A stretch of 45,864 bases of DNA, from assembly GCA_964580315.1 (NCBI GenBank), contig CAZOKH010000017.1:1-45864 (forward strand), read 5' to 3'. Shown here in pieces: positions 39,006 to 45,864 of the stretch (positions are counted from its first letter, which is position 1; every line of letters begins with the position of its first letter). A program made the position numbers and the translations under genes. The DNA comes from CAZOKH01 sp964580315. GTDB lineage: Bacteria; Chloroflexota; Anaerolineae; Anaerolineales; Anaerolineaceae. The notes beneath the pieces were generated by a model. The model was not told where the DNA came from and made no database searches. It was given only the letters and a program-made list of their open reading frames with translations.

Positions 39006-40472
39006 TTAATGCCGCCGCACCTGTTTCCGAGAAGTTTTCTTCTCACTGCCAATCCAAATGCCAAACGCAGGAAGCACCTGGCGGTGGATCAAGAGGATCA
39101 ACAGGGCGGCGCCGATGGCAATACCAAAAATAACCAGTGATGAGCTGAGTTCATTCATCAGGCTGGGTTTGGTAATCATGACCATTGCCAGGGTAAACAT
39201 CAAAGTACCGCCGATCAGCTTGAGAATACGCCCTTGCTTTTCCTCCAGTTTGCTGGCGCGCAGGGTGAACACCACTGACAGGAAAATGAAAATTTCATCC
39301 AACTGATAAATGACCATGTAAACCAGCAGAAGCCAGGCAAAATCCAGGTGTGTCACTTTTGCGCCCGTCAACAGGTTGCTCCACAGAACTGGAAAACCGG
39401 CGGTGCATGAGAATTCAACCAGTGAAACCCCGCCAGCCAGTACAATTGTCGCTCCAATGAGACCCCAGAGGGTATCGCTGGAGTCGAGCACACGGCGCAT
39501 GCGTTGAAAGATGCCGGGTTTTTCTTTTTCTGAAATCGTCAGGGATACACCCTCTTTGCACCAGAAGTAATCTTTGATGTTGATGAGGGCAAATATCAAG
39601 GATACGACTGCCACCACGGCTTGAATCCAGGGCAGAAAGCTGGCGAATGAAAGCAGGCTGAAGACCCCGGCGATGAACAGTGCGTAAACGACGGCGGTGA
39701 TGGTTAGGAAAATGCTGCCAATGATAAAGATTTTTTTCCGCGAGCCGGTGTGAATGACCAGCGCCATGAGCATGGAGAGCACCCATAGAGAACAGGGGTT
39801 AAAGCCGTCCACAAATGAAATCAGCACAGTGCTGAGCAGCATGGATTTTTGTGAGAGATCAACTTTGCCAATTAGCGGGATATCCAATACGGCGCTCTTA
39901 TCGGTGCCGTTTGATGAACCGCCTGTTGGATTCTCTTCAACGTTACTTGAAGCGGCGGTGGCTGTCGGCGCAACAGGTGTTTCATTATCAAGCGCAGCAG
40001 TTGCTTCTACGTTTTCAGCGGGCGTCTCGGCAGGCAGGTCGGGTGAATAGTTCTCAGCCATTCCCTGCCCGGCATCCGGGCAGCCGTTGAGCAGGCAGGT
40101 TTGTACAGATTGCTCAATTTCTTCGGCCACACTCTCAACATAACCAACCCAATATTGGTCGCCAATAAAAGTGGTTGGCACATAAGCTGCTTCAAAACCA
40201 TGCGCGGCGGCCATTTCCTCAAATAGCGCACGATTTTCTTCATGGTAATACAGCTCATAAGTGCGCAGTTCAATTTGCGGGTATTCCTGGATTAACTGTT
40301 GCAGGAACACCTTTTCCTGTGCGCAGTGAGGGCATCCTTCTCCCCAGAACAAATAGATGATTACTTTCTGGTCATTTTGATGTGTATCGGCAGCCTGAAC
40401 AGAATGTTGAATGCCGAAGCTGAAGAATAACGCCAAAATGATAATCAGCGTTTTCTGAAAGCGTTTAAGCAT
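39006..40472 (-). CDS. Thioredoxin-like / CcdA-type membrane thiol transporter fusion (DsbD-like)
   Basis: A 488-residue protein. The start at 40472 follows AGGGGAG and opens a signal segment (about 5-27). An outer thioredoxin-like domain has GEGCPHC (C47-x-x-C50) and later VPTTFIGD with the cis-Pro. A Thr/Pro/Asn-rich linker (about 130-195) leads to a membrane domain of six or more helices, with the cysteines in DGFNPCSLWVLSM and EFSCTAGFPVLW that form the CcdA/DsbD redox pair. Such proteins carry reducing power from cytoplasmic thioredoxin to outside proteins, for disulfide repair or cytochrome c assembly. The domain order (thioredoxin first) differs from E. coli DsbD. It ends at a strong terminator and is transcribed alone. 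Confidence 0.85.
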   Translation of the reverse strand: MLKRFQKTLIIILALFFSFGIQHSVQAADTHQNDQKVIIYLFWGEGCPHCAQEKVFLQQLIQEYPQIELRTYELYYHEENRALFEEMAAAHGFEAAYVPTTFIGDQYWVGYVESVAEEIEQSVQTCLLNGCPDAGQGMAENYSPDLPAETPAENVEATAALDNETPVAPTATAASSNVEENPTGGSSNGTDKSAVLDIPLIGKVDLSQKSMLLSTVLISFVDGFNPCSLWVLSMLMALVIHTGSRKKIFIIGSIFLTITAVVYALFIAGVFSLLSFASFLPWIQAVVAVVSLIFALINIKDYFWCKEGVSLTISEKEKPGIFQRMRRVLDSSDTLWGLIGATIVLAGGVSLVEFSCTAGFPVLWSNLLTGAKVTHLDFAWLLLVYMVIYQLDEIFIFLSVVFTLRASKLEEKQGRILKLIGGTLMFTLAMVMITKPSLMNELSSSLVIFGIAIGAALLILLIHRQVLPAFGIWIGSEKKTSRKQVRRH

Positions 40473-40598
40473 AAGCTCCCCTGACGATCTTGTTTGTCTT
40501 ATCACAACATCCCATTATAACCAGACTTTGCTATTTTTGTGCGCTGGCTTAAGAAATTGTAAGCCTGTATTAATGCTGGCAGATTAGAAAAATGTTAA

Positions 40599-41894
40599 TT
40601 ATTTTTCGTTTTTCAGGGCTTGATCCAGATCCCACAGAATGTCTTCAATATCTTCCAGCCCAATGGATAGGCGGATGAAGTCGGGGGTGACCCCGGCTGA
40701 AGCCTGCTGCTCGGGGCTGAGCTGGCTGTGGGTGGTGCTGGCGGGATGAATTGCCAGGCTTTTGGCGTCGCCCACATTGGCCAGGTGGCTGAACAGTTTG
40801 AGATTGTCAATGAACCTGCGGCCGGCGGCCACGCCGCCCTTGATTCCAAACCCCAGGATGGCGCCTGCACCTTTGGGCAGGTATTTTTGCGCGGCGCTAT
40901 AATACGGGCTGTCGGGCAGGGAAGGATAAGACACCCAGTTCACTTTGGGGTGCTGTTTAAGGTGTTTTGCCACGGCCTCGGCATTTTGCACATGGCGTTC
41001 CATGCGCAGGCTGAGGGTCTCGAGCCCTTGCAGGAACAACCAGGAATTGAAGGGTGACTGGCTGGCGCCGATGTCGCGCAAAATTTGCACGCGCGCCCTG
41101 GTGATGAACGCTGCTGCGCCCAGGTCGGCGAACCTCAGTCCGTGGTAACTGGGGTCGGGGGTGGTGAAATTGTCAAAGCGCCCGCTGGCCGCCCAGTCAA
41201 AATTGCCGCCGTCCACGATGATGCCGCCGATGGATGTGCCGTGCCCGCCGATGAACTTGGTGGTGGAATGGGTGACGATGTTGGCGCCCCATTCAAACGG
41301 GCGGCACAGGTAGGGTGTGGCAAAGGTATTATCAATCATCAAGGGAATGCGAAACTCGCGGGCAATGGCGGCCACTTCTGAAAGCGGGAAAACATCAATG
41401 CCGGGGTTGCCCAGGGTTTCACCATAGATGATTTTTGTGTTGGGGCGAATGGCGCGCCGGAAGTTCTCGGGGTCTTTGGGGTCTACAATGGACACATCGA
41501 TCCCCAGACGGGGAAAGGTGTAGGCAAACTGGTTGTAAGTGCCGCCGTAAAGTGTGGCGGAAGAGATGATGTGGTCGCCAGCCTGGCACAGGGTGAGAAT
41601 GGCCATGGTTTGGGCGGCATGACCCGAACTGGAAGCCAGGGCGCCGATGCCGCCTTCAAGGTTTGCCAGGCGTTGTTCAAATACGTCGCTGGTGGGGTTC
41701 ATGATGCGCGTGTAGATATTGCCGGGCTCTTCCAGCGCAAACAGGCGAGCGGCATGCTCGGTATTCTTGAATACATACGATGAGGTTTGATAAATGGGCA
41801 CTGTGCGCGAACCGGTGGTGGGGTCGGGCTGCTGACCGGCATGCAATTGCCGGGTGTTGAAACCAAATTGGCGTTCCTGTTGTTGAGCGGTCAT
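40599..41894 (-). CDS. metY: O-acetylhomoserine aminocarboxypropyltransferase (MetY-type)
   Basis: A 431-residue PLP enzyme of the Cys/Met metabolism family, full length for MetY (about 425-435). Visible are TRQLHAGQQPDPTTGSR, YTRIMNPTSDVFEQRLA, ASSSGHAAQ (phosphate loop), LMIDNTFATP, and HSTTKFIGGHG, whose Lys binds PLP. MetY makes homocysteine from O-acetylhomoserine and sulfide, the direct sulfhydrylation route to methionine. A SAM-I riboswitch (42001-42154) stands in its leader, so the gene is shut off by S-adenosylmethionine. AGGA lies 8 nt before the ATG. It is the only gene of its transcript. Confidence 0.94.
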   Translation of the reverse strand: MTAQQQERQFGFNTRQLHAGQQPDPTTGSRTVPIYQTSSYVFKNTEHAARLFALEEPGNIYTRIMNPTSDVFEQRLANLEGGIGALASSSGHAAQTMAILTLCQAGDHIISSATLYGGTYNQFAYTFPRLGIDVSIVDPKDPENFRRAIRPNTKIIYGETLGNPGIDVFPLSEVAAIAREFRIPLMIDNTFATPYLCRPFEWGANIVTHSTTKFIGGHGTSIGGIIVDGGNFDWAASGRFDNFTTPDPSYHGLRFADLGAAAFITRARVQILRDIGASQSPFNSWLFLQGLETLSLRMERHVQNAEAVAKHLKQHPKVNWVSYPSLPDSPYYSAAQKYLPKGAGAILGFGIKGGVAAGRRFIDNLKLFSHLANVGDAKSLAIHPASTTHSQLSPEQQASAGVTPDFIRLSIGLEDIEDILWDLDQALKNEK

Positions 41895-42000
41895 GGGTTT
41901 ATCCTTTCATTAAATAAAGACAGAAGAATCAACTGTAAGAAGCATTTCCCTTTTTAAAAAATACCAATCGCATCGGTTTAGATCTTGAATGGATTTATGG

Positions 42001-42031
42001 AAAAACCTCTACAATGTAGCCAGAGAGGTTT
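42001..42031 (-). terminator. Regulatory terminator of the SAM-I riboswitch
   Basis: On the minus strand AAACCTCT (42031-42024) and AGAGGTTT (42010-42003) pair, followed by TT. The 5' arm CCTCTC can instead pair with GAGAGG at the 3' side of the aptamer's first helix, the antiterminator. The aptamer therefore decides between both structures. Confidence 0.85.
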
Positions 42032-42046
42032 CTTTTTTATCAGTCT

Positions 42047-42154
42047 CCTCTCATCTCCCAGAATTCTTGTCTCTGCGGGAATTGGCACCCTGCTGCTGCA
42101 CAGCGGGTTGCCGAGGTTTCTCGGGGCCCGTCCCTCCACCTCTCTGGATAAGAG
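42047..42154 (-). promoter_or_regulatory. SAM-I (S-box) riboswitch aptamer upstream of metY
   Basis: Read on the minus strand, the leader starts CTCTTATCCAGAGAGGTGG, then AGGGA, GGCCC and GAAACC, CGGCAACC, GGTGCCAATTCC and GCAG, and closes with GATGAGAG, all in S-box order. The ends CTCTTATC and GATGAGAG form helix P1. SAM binding stabilises P1, releases the terminator and stops transcription of metY. All core elements are intact. Confidence 0.93.
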
Positions 42155-42192
42155 TTTTTGCTATTTGTTTTTTAAAGATTGCTGATACCTGA

Positions 42193-42240
42193 TTGAGATT
42201 TCGTAATCTATTGTATAATAGTTGATAAAATAACTCAACT
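42193..42240 (+). promoter_or_regulatory. Promoter and operator of the Rrf2 regulator gene
   Basis: TTGAGA (42193-42198) and consensus TATAAT (42214-42219) are 15 bp apart. Immediately after the -10 lies AGTTGA-N9-TCAACT (42220-42240), an inverted repeat of the size and type bound by Rrf2 proteins. Its place over the transcription start suggests self-repression. Confidence 0.6.
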
Positions 42241-42267
42241 AATATTTGGGGATTATACAATAAACAC

Positions 42268-42852
42268 ATGAGAATTTCAACCTCTGTGCGTTATGGAATT
42301 CGGATCATGCTGGATGTTGCCTGCCATGGTGAACGATCTGCGGTGGGCAGGCAGGTGATTGCCGACCGGCAGCAGGTTACAGCAGAATATATTGCACAAA
42401 TTGCGCGTCGTTTGACGCAGGCCGGTCTGTTGGAAACGCTGCGCGGGCCGGGCGGCGGTTACCGCCTGGGAAGGGCGTCAGACCAAATTCGGCTGGGCGA
42501 CATTTTTCGGGCGGTGGAGGGAGCTGCGGCAGTTGCGCCGTGTGTGAGCGATGCGGGTCTTTGCAGCCGGTCACACAACTGCGCCACGCGGGTGGTATGG
42601 TTGCAATTGTCCCGGCTGATTGATGATTTTCTCGACTCGATCAGCCTTTTAGATTTGACGCGGATTGCAGAGCAGCTGGATGATGCACCTGCAGAAGGCT
42701 GCCAGGCAGGTGTAGATTTTGTGCAGACAACCCTCGATTATTTGGATAGCGGTCCTAAACAAACCTGGCGTGTTGACCGGGATGAAAATAAGATCAGCGA
42801 AGTGCCAATCAAGACTGGTGGGCAGCAAAAGGGTTACAATACAGTCGATTAA
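42268..42852 (+). CDS. Rrf2 family regulator with IscR-like cysteines
   Basis: A 194-residue protein. The N-terminal winged helix has MRISTSVRYGIRIMLDVAC, VTAEYIAQIARRLTQAGLLE and GPGGGYRLGR, the Rrf2 signature. A three-Cys cluster, CVSDAGLCSRSHNC (residues about 91-104), is the place where IscR holds an Fe-S cluster. The C-terminal 50 residues are less typical (ending KGYNTVD). Rrf2 proteins sense iron-sulfur, cysteine or redox state. The gene lies between a divergent metY and the downstream mnmA, 20 bp away, which supports a role in sulfur metabolism. An inverted repeat over its start site suggests autoregulation. No strong ribosome site is visible. Confidence 0.85.
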   Translation: MRISTSVRYGIRIMLDVACHGERSAVGRQVIADRQQVTAEYIAQIARRLTQAGLLETLRGPGGGYRLGRASDQIRLGDIFRAVEGAAAVAPCVSDAGLCSRSHNCATRVVWLQLSRLIDDFLDSISLLDLTRIAEQLDDAPAEGCQAGVDFVQTTLDYLDSGPKQTWRVDRDENKISEVPIKTGGQQKGYNTVD

Positions 42853-42872
42853 GCTTTGAAGGAATTGATTTT

Positions 42873-43931
42873 ATGCAAAAAGTAGTTATGGCGCTGAGCG
42901 GAGGAGTGGACAGCTCTGTCGCGGCTGCGCTGCTGGTGGAGCAGGGATATGATGTGGTGGGCGTGACCATGCGCCTGTGGAGTGAACCGGGCTGCGAACA
43001 TGAAAATCGCTGCTGCACACCTGAAACGCGCTTGCTGGCGCAGCAGTTGGCTGAGAAGCTGGATATACCGTTCCACGTTTTGGATGCTGCCGACGCCTTC
43101 CATGAGCAGGTAGTGCAGGCTTTTTTAGACGGTTATGCGAACGGCGACACGCCCAACCCGTGCATTTTTTGCAATCAGCGCATCAAATGGGGCTTTTTGC
43201 TTGATTTCGCCCGCAGCCTGGGTGCCGAATGTATCGCTACGGGGCATTATGGCCGCATTCTCCAGAATGAGCAGGGACTTTATGAGCTTTGGAAAGGAGT
43301 GGATGAATCGAAAGATCAATCCTACTTTCTCAGCCTGCTTACCCAGCAGCACCTGGCTCACACCATCTTTCCGCTGGGCGAAATGCACAAAAAACAGGTG
43401 CGGGCGCTTGCGCAGCAGCGCCAGTTGCCGGCTGCCGACCAATCGGAAAGCCAGGATTTATGTTTCTTAAGCGGCGGTGATTACCGCGCTTTCCTGCGCA
43501 AATATGTTCCGCAGGTGGTGCAGCCGGGCGTGGTGGTAAACCGCGAGGGACGCACACTGGGCGAACATGGGGGGCTGGCTTTTTACACCATTGGGCAGCG
43601 CAAAGGACTGCCGGCTGCCGGGCGGCCCTTGTATGTGCTGCACAAAGACCTGGAGAATAATTCCCTGTTGGTGGGTTATGAGGAAGAACTGGGGCAGCAA
43701 ACCCTGCTTGCTGAAGAGATCAACTGGATTGCCGGTGAAGCGCCCGGGCAGCCTTTCCAGGCTAAAGTGAAAATCCGTTACAAGGCGGTTCCCGCGCCTG
43801 CGATGATTACACCGCAGGCGGGCGGCAACGCACTGGTTGAGTTTCATAAACCCCTGCGCGATATTACACCGGGGCAAATGGCGGTGTTTTATGATGGCAG
43901 CCAGGTTTTGGGCGGGGGAGTGATTTGCTAA
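42873..43931 (+). CDS. mnmA: tRNA-specific 2-thiouridylase MnmA
   Basis: A 352-residue enzyme that makes 2-thiouridine at the wobble position 34 of tRNAs for Lys, Glu and Gln. The ATP-binding PP-loop is MALSGGVDSSVAA near the N-terminus. TPNPCIFCNQRIKWG contains the first catalytic Cys region and SESQDLCFLSGGDY the second Cys; GQRKGLPAAGRPLYV is the typical downstream motif. Length is as usual. It is co-transcribed with the Rrf2 gene, so tRNA thiolation may respond to Fe-S or sulfur status. No cysteine desulfurase gene is next to it. Its stop codon overlaps the convergent DhaM gene by 4 nt. Confidence 0.96.
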   Translation: MQKVVMALSGGVDSSVAAALLVEQGYDVVGVTMRLWSEPGCEHENRCCTPETRLLAQQLAEKLDIPFHVLDAADAFHEQVVQAFLDGYANGDTPNPCIFCNQRIKWGFLLDFARSLGAECIATGHYGRILQNEQGLYELWKGVDESKDQSYFLSLLTQQHLAHTIFPLGEMHKKQVRALAQQRQLPAADQSESQDLCFLSGGDYRAFLRKYVPQVVQPGVVVNREGRTLGEHGGLAFYTIGQRKGLPAAGRPLYVLHKDLENNSLLVGYEEELGQQTLLAEEINWIAGEAPGQPFQAKVKIRYKAVPAPAMITPQAGGNALVEFHKPLRDITPGQMAVFYDGSQVLGGGVIC

Positions 43932-45460
43932 AGACTGATTTTGTTTAGCGTGCCGGGTTTGGGATCAATCCACACCAGTCCCCTGGTTCCATCGACCAGC
44001 GCCAGCACCCCATCAGAATTGTCCAGGATGTCGGGTTTCACATCCGAAACCAGGGGGACATCGAGCGCGCGAGCCAGAATGGCGGAATGCGACTGCTTTC
44101 CACCGATCAGGGTGACCAGGGCCGCAATTTGATCAAAATTCAGGGTGGCGGTGTCAGAAGGCGACAGTTCTTCAGCCAGAACCACCAGCGACCTGGCTGA
44201 TGTGAAGGATAGGCCGGTGGAAACGCCAGCCAGTTTGAACAGCACCTGTTCGCCCAGTCCTTTCACATCCACTGCGCGCTGTTTGAAATATTCATTCTCC
44301 AATGCTTCAAACTGCTGTATGACCGATTGGATGCTGGTTTGCCAGGCAAATGCAGCGTTTTTATGCTCATTCAAGATCAGGTCTCTGGCTGCCTCAACCA
44401 TTTCAGGGTCGTCCAGCATCATCACATGGGCGTCTAATATGGCGGCAAACTCTTCACCGAGGCGTTTTGCCAGGTTGGCGCGATGCTGCTGAATATCGGC
44501 CTGCACTTCAGCCACGATGGCTTTTAGATGCTTCCATTCGGCTTGCGGATCGTTGATTTGCGAATCGACCACGTTTACTTTTGGTTTGATAAAATGAGAG
44601 AGCAGCCCGCTGGCAATGCCGTCAGAAATGGCTGTTCCCATCAGGGCATCAGGATCTTTAACTGGTTTTACGGTTTCAACAACAGGCGGCTTTTCAACGG
44701 CCTGCGCTTCTGCCGTTTCAACTTCGCCAAAGCCGCTCTCCACCAATTCTTTCAGGGCGGTCAGGGCCTGTGCAGCCTGGTCTCCGCTGGCCATGATGGC
44801 AATTTGATGCAGGTGATCGACACCCAGGGCGGCAATGGCGTTCAGGCTTTTGGCTGATGCGGGGCCTTTTCCAGTGGTGAGGTTTTTTACCTGGATGTTG
44901 GCCTGGAAGCTGGATGCCGCCTGCACAAATTTGGATGCCGGGCGGGCGTGCAAACCGTGCGGATTAATCAATGTAACCACAACCTGTTCCTGTCCGGCTT
45001 CGGGTTGTTCGGTTTGTGAGCTGGAAGGCTGCCCGGCTGAAGGCATGGCAGCCGGTTGGATATGTTCTTGTTTCGGCATGAGAGAGTGCACAGCTTCTTG
45101 ATAAACGGCATCCAGCGCTGCACCCAGGCCGGTTTGCACACCGGCTGAGATGGTTCCTTCAACAAATGGAGCAGGGCAAATGACCACATTTTCCTGCATT
45201 TCCGGGTCAAGCATGTCGCGTGCCATTTCTGCGCTCAACACGGCGCTGCCCAGGTCCATAAGGATTAGGACGCCGTCGCTGGTATAGGCTTCCTGGACAA
45301 CTTCCAGGATTTCAACTGCATCTGTGCCAAATTCTTCTCTATGTTCGCCAATGCCGGCAGCCAATAGAATTTTCACCTGCGGGGGCACCATTTGCCTTGC
45401 CAGTTCAGCAGTGGCTTCGGCTAATTTTCGGCTGTGAGAAACAAGAACTAAATTGACCAT
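43928..45460 (-). CDS. dhaM: DhaM-like phosphotransfer protein (EIIA-Man, HPr and EI N-terminal domains)
   Basis: A 510-residue protein with three domains. Residues 1-125 are EIIA of the mannose type: LVLVSHSRKLAEA with the phosphorylated H9, then DGVLILMDLGSAVLSAEM. After a Gln/Ser/Pro linker, residues 158-245 are HPr-like: NPHGLHARPASKFV, with H171. Residues 270-510 are the N-terminal part of enzyme I: GGKQSHSAILARALDVPLV contains H458. In E. coli DhaM passes phosphate from PTS proteins to the dihydroxyacetone kinase complex DhaK/DhaL. Those two subunits are not in the window. The EI part lacks the PEP-binding domain, as in known DhaM, so it needs an EI donor. The 3' end overlaps mnmA by 4 nt, tail to tail. 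Confidence 0.88.
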   Translation of the reverse strand: MVNLVLVSHSRKLAEATAELARQMVPPQVKILLAAGIGEHREEFGTDAVEILEVVQEAYTSDGVLILMDLGSAVLSAEMARDMLDPEMQENVVICPAPFVEGTISAGVQTGLGAALDAVYQEAVHSLMPKQEHIQPAAMPSAGQPSSSQTEQPEAGQEQVVVTLINPHGLHARPASKFVQAASSFQANIQVKNLTTGKGPASAKSLNAIAALGVDHLHQIAIMASGDQAAQALTALKELVESGFGEVETAEAQAVEKPPVVETVKPVKDPDALMGTAISDGIASGLLSHFIKPKVNVVDSQINDPQAEWKHLKAIVAEVQADIQQHRANLAKRLGEEFAAILDAHVMMLDDPEMVEAARDLILNEHKNAAFAWQTSIQSVIQQFEALENEYFKQRAVDVKGLGEQVLFKLAGVSTGLSFTSARSLVVLAEELSPSDTATLNFDQIAALVTLIGGKQSHSAILARALDVPLVSDVKPDILDNSDGVLALVDGTRGLVWIDPKPGTLNKISL

Positions 45461-45495
45461 AATAAACCTTTGCTAAAGAAAACCGGTTGCAAAAT

Positions 45496-45741
45496 TTACC
45501 GCTTGAAAACATAACGGTTGATAATGAAGAAGACAGCAAAAATTATCCAGATACTCACAGCAAATCCTACTCCCCACAGGATTCTTTCTCCCAGGGGGAT
45601 TGCCGGGTCGGCCTGGATTGTGACCCAGGTCACCAGTGCAACGCTCAGGATGCCCATCAAAATTAAACCGGTTCTCATTGAAAGCCATGCCGAAGTTTTG
45701 TTCTCTTCAGACTGGCTGGCTTTTTGGCTTTTTTTTGACAA
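45496..45741 (-). CDS. Small two-helix membrane protein
   Basis: An 81-residue protein. The start is TTG at 45741, preceded by GAGAGG at the right distance; no upstream ATG is in frame. The first 20 residues are polar (SKKSQKASQSEENKTS). Two hydrophobic helices follow: about 25-44 (GLILMGILSVALVTWVTI) and about 53-75 (ILWGVGFAVSIWIIFAVFFII). It ends with basic NRYVFKR. No family is recognised. It stands 35 bp upstream of the DhaM gene in the same direction and might be co-transcribed. Confidence 0.65.
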   Translation of the reverse strand: MSKKSQKASQSEENKTSAWLSMRTGLILMGILSVALVTWVTIQADPAIPLGERILWGVGFAVSIWIIFAVFFIINRYVFKR

Positions 45742-45790
45742 GTTTTACCTCTCTTCACACATGATAGATTTTATTAAAAATAAAAATGGA

Positions 45791-45823
45791 GGGCAACAGA
45801 CCGAATGGAAACTGCTGCTGCCC
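45791..45823 (-). terminator. Terminator of the minus-strand gene at the right edge
   Basis: On the minus strand GGGCAGCAG (45823-45815) and CTGTTGCCC (45799-45791) pair (one G-U) around a 15-nt loop, followed by TCCATTTTTATTTTT. It lies 21 bp past a stop codon at 45844-45846. Confidence 0.75.
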
Positions 45824-45843
45824 CCCACATTTACCGGGTTAGA

Positions 45844-45864
45844 TTAATCTTCCCATTCGAAGGT
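45844..45864 (-). CDS. Last codons of a gene entering from beyond the window
   Basis: Six sense codons (T-F-E-W-E-D) end at TAA (45846-45844) just before the terminator at 45791-45823. The position before a good terminator supports a real gene end, but nothing can be said about its product. Confidence 0.4.
   Translation of the reverse strand, partial: TFEWED

Noticed and set aside
1..45864. tRNA, rRNA or phage attachment sites
   Set aside because: No cloverleaf-like or rRNA-like segment and no pair of direct repeats flanking the head cassette could be recognised by reading; a tRNAscan and repeat search would be needed to exclude them.

Overview
This 45.9 kb bacterial window fits a member of the Chloroflexota, probably class Anaerolineae. 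That placement is an inference from style: secreted proteins with Thr/Pro-rich linkers (TPTPTNTPTP type), TadE/TadG-type pilins with adhesion domains, paired Roadblock and V4R proteins, a PPK2, many LPS-independent envelope genes, and intergenic DNA full of short dispersed repeats. No rRNA, tRNA or CRISPR array was recognised.

Layout. 1-709 is the 5' part of a GH1 beta-glucosidase gene. 834-6265 (minus strand) is a three-gene Tad-type surface operon (TadE pilin, TadG-like VWA protein, TadE protein with a PA14 domain) driven by a strong sigma70-type promoter. 6677-17104 (plus strand) is a phage-like head and packaging cassette: a small protein, large terminase, TIM-barrel hydrolase-like protein, portal, protease-capsid fusion, a duplicated holin-like protein, connector, minor head protein and two structural-looking proteins. 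No integrase, replication, tape-measure, sheath or tail-tube gene is visible. Its intergenic gaps are filled with host-type dispersed repeats, so it looks resident and possibly domesticated (gene-transfer-agent-like) or decaying. 17388-18720 is repeat-rich DNA with a gutted DNA methyltransferase gene.

18761-26512 holds housekeeping and envelope genes: a GNAT acetyltransferase, an AraC regulator facing a DUF2000 gene, a glutaredoxin-groES pair, a GNAT fragment, and a minus-strand operon of GT39 glycosyltransferase, membrane protein, CYTH protein and MBL hydrolase. 26833-36327 holds HtrA protease, an LCP cell-wall ligase, an AbiE type IV toxin-antitoxin pair with a 22-bp palindromic operator, a secreted lytic transglycosylase-like protein, PPK2 and a SIS isomerase.

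36487-38622 contains a tandem duplication of a two-gene Roadblock/V4R module, the most likely little-described signalling system here. 39006-45741 carries redox and sulfur functions: a thioredoxin-CcdA fusion, metY under a SAM-I riboswitch, an IscR-like Rrf2 regulator with its own operator, mnmA, then a three-domain DhaM phosphotransfer protein and a small membrane protein. The right edge holds only the last codons of another minus-strand gene and its terminator.
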